Shown: piece by piece, positions 61,757-64,000 of the stretch | Layout: each line of letters starts with the position of its first letter | Position numbering within the stretch: the stretch's first letter is position 1 | Assembly: GCF_007280415.1 (NCBI RefSeq) | Contig: NZ_VKKU01000002.1 | Location: forward strand, 1,405,501-1,469,500 | Length of the DNA: 64,000 nucleotides | Origin: Sphingorhabdus contaminans | GTDB lineage: Bacteria; Pseudomonadota; Alphaproteobacteria; Sphingomonadales; Sphingomonadaceae | Direction of reading: 5' to 3' | Translations under genes and position numbers: made by a program | Notes under the pieces: generated by a model | The model's database searches: none | The model's input: the letters and a program-made list of their open reading frames with translations, nothing else | Told to the model about the DNA's origin: nothing

Positions 61757-62509
61757 ATGAATTATGGATTCGATGGAAAGGTGGCCCTCGTCACCGGCGC
61801 AGGTAGCGGCATTGGACGCGCCAGCGCGATCGGTTTCGCAGCATCCGGCGCGCGCGTTATCGTGTCTGATGTGAACGAGACGGGAGGGACCGAGACTGTC
61901 GAAATGATTCGTGCTGCGGGTGGGGCAGCGGTATTCCAGAACTGTGATGTGTCCGAAGCCGATCAGGTCAAGGCATTGGTGGCCCGGGCTGTATCGGAAT
62001 ATGGCGGCCTTGATTTTGCGCACAATAATGCCGGCATAAATTCAATGATGGCGAATGAATATGACGATGATGTCTGGGCCAAAAGTCTGGGCGTCAACCT
62101 TACGGGTGTGATGCTGTGTATGCGCGAAGAATCCGAGGTGATGCTGAAAGCAGGCAAAGGTGCAATCGTGAACACGAGCTCGATCAACGGCCTGGTCGGA
62201 AATGGAGCGCAGCCGGGTTATGTTGCGACAAAACATGGTGTGGTCGGGTTAACCCGGCACGGAGCGCTGCGTTGGGCACAGCAAGGCGTTCGTGTAAATG
62301 CGGTCTGCCCCGGCGTAGTCGAAACAGGCATGACCGCTCCGCTCGCAGCCAATCCCGAAATGCGCAAGGTGCTGGATAGCATGACACCCATGGGCCGCAT
62401 GGGCCGTCCCGAAGAAATCGCCAGTGCAGTGCTTTGGCTTTGTTCGGATCAGGCAAGTTTTGTTACCGGCCACGCATTGGTGATCGATGGGGGCGCAACG
62501 GCGGTCTAG
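61757..62509 (+). CDS. Short-chain dehydrogenase/reductase
   Basis: 250 residues with ribosome site AAGGAAGG. Classical SDR features are present: VTGAGSGIGRASAIG cofactor loop, NNAGIN, NTSSINGL with the catalytic Ser, YVATK active-site Tyr/Lys and VIDGGATAV at the end. The acidic residue after the second strand (SDVN) points to NAD. Substrate unknown; pairing with the OYE and the acyl-CoA ligase suggests breakdown of a cyclic or terpenoid carbonyl compound. Its stop codon overlaps that of the convergent ligase gene. Confidence 0.9.
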   Translation: MNYGFDGKVALVTGAGSGIGRASAIGFAASGARVIVSDVNETGGTETVEMIRAAGGAAVFQNCDVSEADQVKALVARAVSEYGGLDFAHNNAGINSMMANEYDDDVWAKSLGVNLTGVMLCMREESEVMLKAGKGAIVNTSSINGLVGNGAQPGYVATKHGVVGLTRHGALRWAQQGVRVNAVCPGVVETGMTAPLAANPEMRKVLDSMTPMGRMGRPEEIASAVLWLCSDQASFVTGHALVIDGGATAV

Positions 62510-63999
62510 ATCGAACGTAATTCGGTCTTGAGGACCTTGCCGCTCGCATTGCGGGGCAGGTCTTCGACAAAGACGAAGCTGCGCGGGACTTTGTAATTCG
62601 CCATATTTTCCCGGCTCCATGCGACCAGTGTCGCCTCGGTTGTACTGGTTCCGGGGCGCAGGACGACATAGGCTTTGCCGACTTCGCCCATCCGATCATC
62701 GGGGACGCCGACAACCGCGACCATCGCAACAGCGGGATGTGCGGACAGCAGCTTTTCCACCTCGGCAGGGTACACATTGAACCCGCCGGAGATGTACAGG
62801 TCTTTCTTGCGATCGGTGATCCGGACATAACCATTTGTGTCCATCGTGCCGACATCGCCGGTATGCAACCAGCCGTCCGCGTCGATGGCCTCGTCCGTAG
62901 CATCAGGGTCATCAAGATAACCCAACATAACGCCTTGGCCCCGAACCAAAATCTCGCCTGTTGCGCCTCGCGGAACTTCGATTCCGGCTTCATCGGCGAT
63001 TATGACTTCGTTCCCCGGAATCGCAGCGCCGCATGTTTGCGCGATCAAATCGACAGGGTCTCCCGGCCGGCATCCGGTGATGTTCACACACTCGGTCATG
63101 CCGTAAGCCGTAATGATATCCCGGATACCGAGCTCATTCCGGATGCGTTCAACCAGAATGGGCGGGACAGTTGCTGCGCCCGTCGTTCCGCCACGTAACG
63201 AAGATGTATCAAAAGGCTTCTTGTCGCGCTCCGACAGCAGCATCTGGAAAATTGTGGGCGGCCCGGGGAGGAAGCTGATCTTCAACCGTTCGATAAGATT
63301 TATCGCTTCATGTACTTCGAATTGCGCCATCGGTACCGCGACTGCCCCCGACAACAGGCAGGCGACCCAACCTACCTTCATCCCGAAACTATGGAAAAAG
63401 GGATTGGCGATCAGGTAGCGCTCACCAAAGCCGAGGCCTGTATTGCCGATCCACACCGCGCATTGCGGCAGGACCCGGCCATGGGTCATCATCACACCTT
63501 TCGGACTGCCGGTGGTGCCGCTGGTGAAAAGAATATCTGAAATGGTATCGGCATTGATGATCGTCAAAGCCGCATCGACCGCTACATCGCCTGATCCTTT
63601 GCCATATGCCAGAAAGTCGGGGAAGCCGACATCCATAAGGATGGTTTCGGAAAGGTCTGGCAAGTTCTCTTCGGCAAGCAAGGCGCGATAATCGATGCCG
63701 AGAAAGTCACTGACCGTAAACAGGATGCGCGCCTTGGTACGGCGCAAGATATCACCCGCTTCGCGTCCCTTTAATCGGGTATTCAATGTGACAACGGCTG
63801 CGCCTATTGTCATCGTGGCGATAGCTGCAATGATCCACTCGTGCCGGTTAGGTGCCCAGATCGCAATCCGGTCTCCCGCCTTGGCGCCCCGTGCGATCAG
63901 TGAGGATGCGGCCGCCCTCGACAAATCCCAAAGCTCGGCAAAGCTGAGTGTCAGGTCGCCCTCGATGACGACGGGTGCATCTGGCCATTGGCGTGCGGC
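62506..63999 (-). CDS. Acyl-CoA ligase (AMP-binding), cut by window edge
   Basis: At least 497 residues in frame; the frame runs off the right edge and the apparent start at 63924 is only a TTG inside it. AMP-binding motifs are clear: TSGTTGSPKGVMMTHGR, GYVRITDRKKDLYISGG and the C-terminal lysine region NASGKVLKTELR. This is the FadD3/long-chain or aromatic acyl-CoA synthetase type, activating a carboxylic acid as its CoA ester. The substrate cannot be assigned. It converges on the SDR gene. Confidence 0.9.
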   Translation of the reverse strand, partial: AARQWPDAPVVIEGDLTLSFAELWDLSRAAASSLIARGAKAGDRIAIWAPNRHEWIIAAIATMTIGAAVVTLNTRLKGREAGDILRRTKARILFTVSDFLGIDYRALLAEENLPDLSETILMDVGFPDFLAYGKGSGDVAVDAALTIINADTISDILFTSGTTGSPKGVMMTHGRVLPQCAVWIGNTGLGFGERYLIANPFFHSFGMKVGWVACLLSGAVAVPMAQFEVHEAINLIERLKISFLPGPPTIFQMLLSERDKKPFDTSSLRGGTTGAATVPPILVERIRNELGIRDIITAYGMTECVNITGCRPGDPVDLIAQTCGAAIPGNEVIIADEAGIEVPRGATGEILVRGQGVMLGYLDDPDATDEAIDADGWLHTGDVGTMDTNGYVRITDRKKDLYISGGFNVYPAEVEKLLSAHPAVAMVAVVGVPDDRMGEVGKAYVVLRPGTSTTEATLVAWSRENMANYKVPRSFVFVEDLPRNASGKVLKTELRSI

Positions 64000-64000
64000 G

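Overview
The window reads as chromosomal DNA of an alphaproteobacterium in the Sphingomonadales. Three things suggest this: Caulobacter-type TonB receptors, a 5-oxoproline (pyroglutamate) uptake and hydrolysis module of the DUF969/DUF979 type, and the remains of two bacteriochlorophyll genes of a kind found in aerobic phototrophic sphingomonads. No rRNA, tRNA, CRISPR array, intact transposase or integrase was recognised. By eye, base composition is GC-rich up to about 21 kb and clearly lower from about 22 to 50 kb.

Layout. 1-3 kb: start of a Ser/Thr protein kinase (cut by the left edge) and an autotransporter with HAF-type repeats and a proline-rich linker. 3-3.9 kb: non-coding DNA with nested inverted repeats. 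3.9-10.7 kb: a small DCC/DUF393 protein, then a tight operon of fused 5-oxoprolinase, the two-part DUF969/DUF979 permease and a DUF2891 protein. 10.7-14.5 kb: four small envelope proteins and a secreted amidohydrolase on the minus strand. 14.8-17 kb: an unassigned protein translationally coupled to a kinase-like phosphotransferase. 17.2-20.9 kb: a GH130 enzyme behind a GT4 / alpha-helical toroid fusion. 21-22.4 kb: iron superoxide dismutase, then a deletion scar where the 5' ends of bciA and bchI meet head-on. 22.4-26 kb: a candidate structured RNA, a GMC oxidoreductase and two related TetR regulators. 26-34 kb: META protein, CHASE2-EAL phosphodiesterase, FecR protein with glycine/asparagine-rich repeats, a TpsB-type secretion porin, an OmpA protein and a small secreted protein. 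34-41.4 kb: S9 peptidase, TonB receptor, AraC regulator and a GST-like protein.

41.5-60.5 kb is a polyuronate (pectin-like) utilisation locus. A PL1 lyase, a GH43 enzyme, an acetylesterase-like protein and a carboxylesterase act outside the cytoplasm, a TonB receptor imports oligomers, and an ExuT-like MFS transporter imports monomers. UxaC, a UxuB-type reductase, UxaA, a DhuI/RpiB-type isomerase, KduD and KdgK convert uronates and unsaturated uronates to KDG and KDPG. Four near-identical palindromic sites (core GACACCGGT) lie before every transcription unit, and a LacI-family regulator is encoded inside the locus, so this looks like one regulon. 60.6-64 kb: a divergent Old Yellow Enzyme/SDR pair sharing an 11-bp inverted repeat, and an acyl-CoA ligase cut by the right edge.

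The most notable observations are the bciA/bchI scar, which is direct evidence that this lineage lost photosynthesis genes, the TetR operators placed exactly in promoter spacers, the self-contained uronate regulon, an Old Yellow Enzyme with an altered active-site motif, and a FecR/CHASE2-EAL/TpsB cluster without an obvious exported partner.
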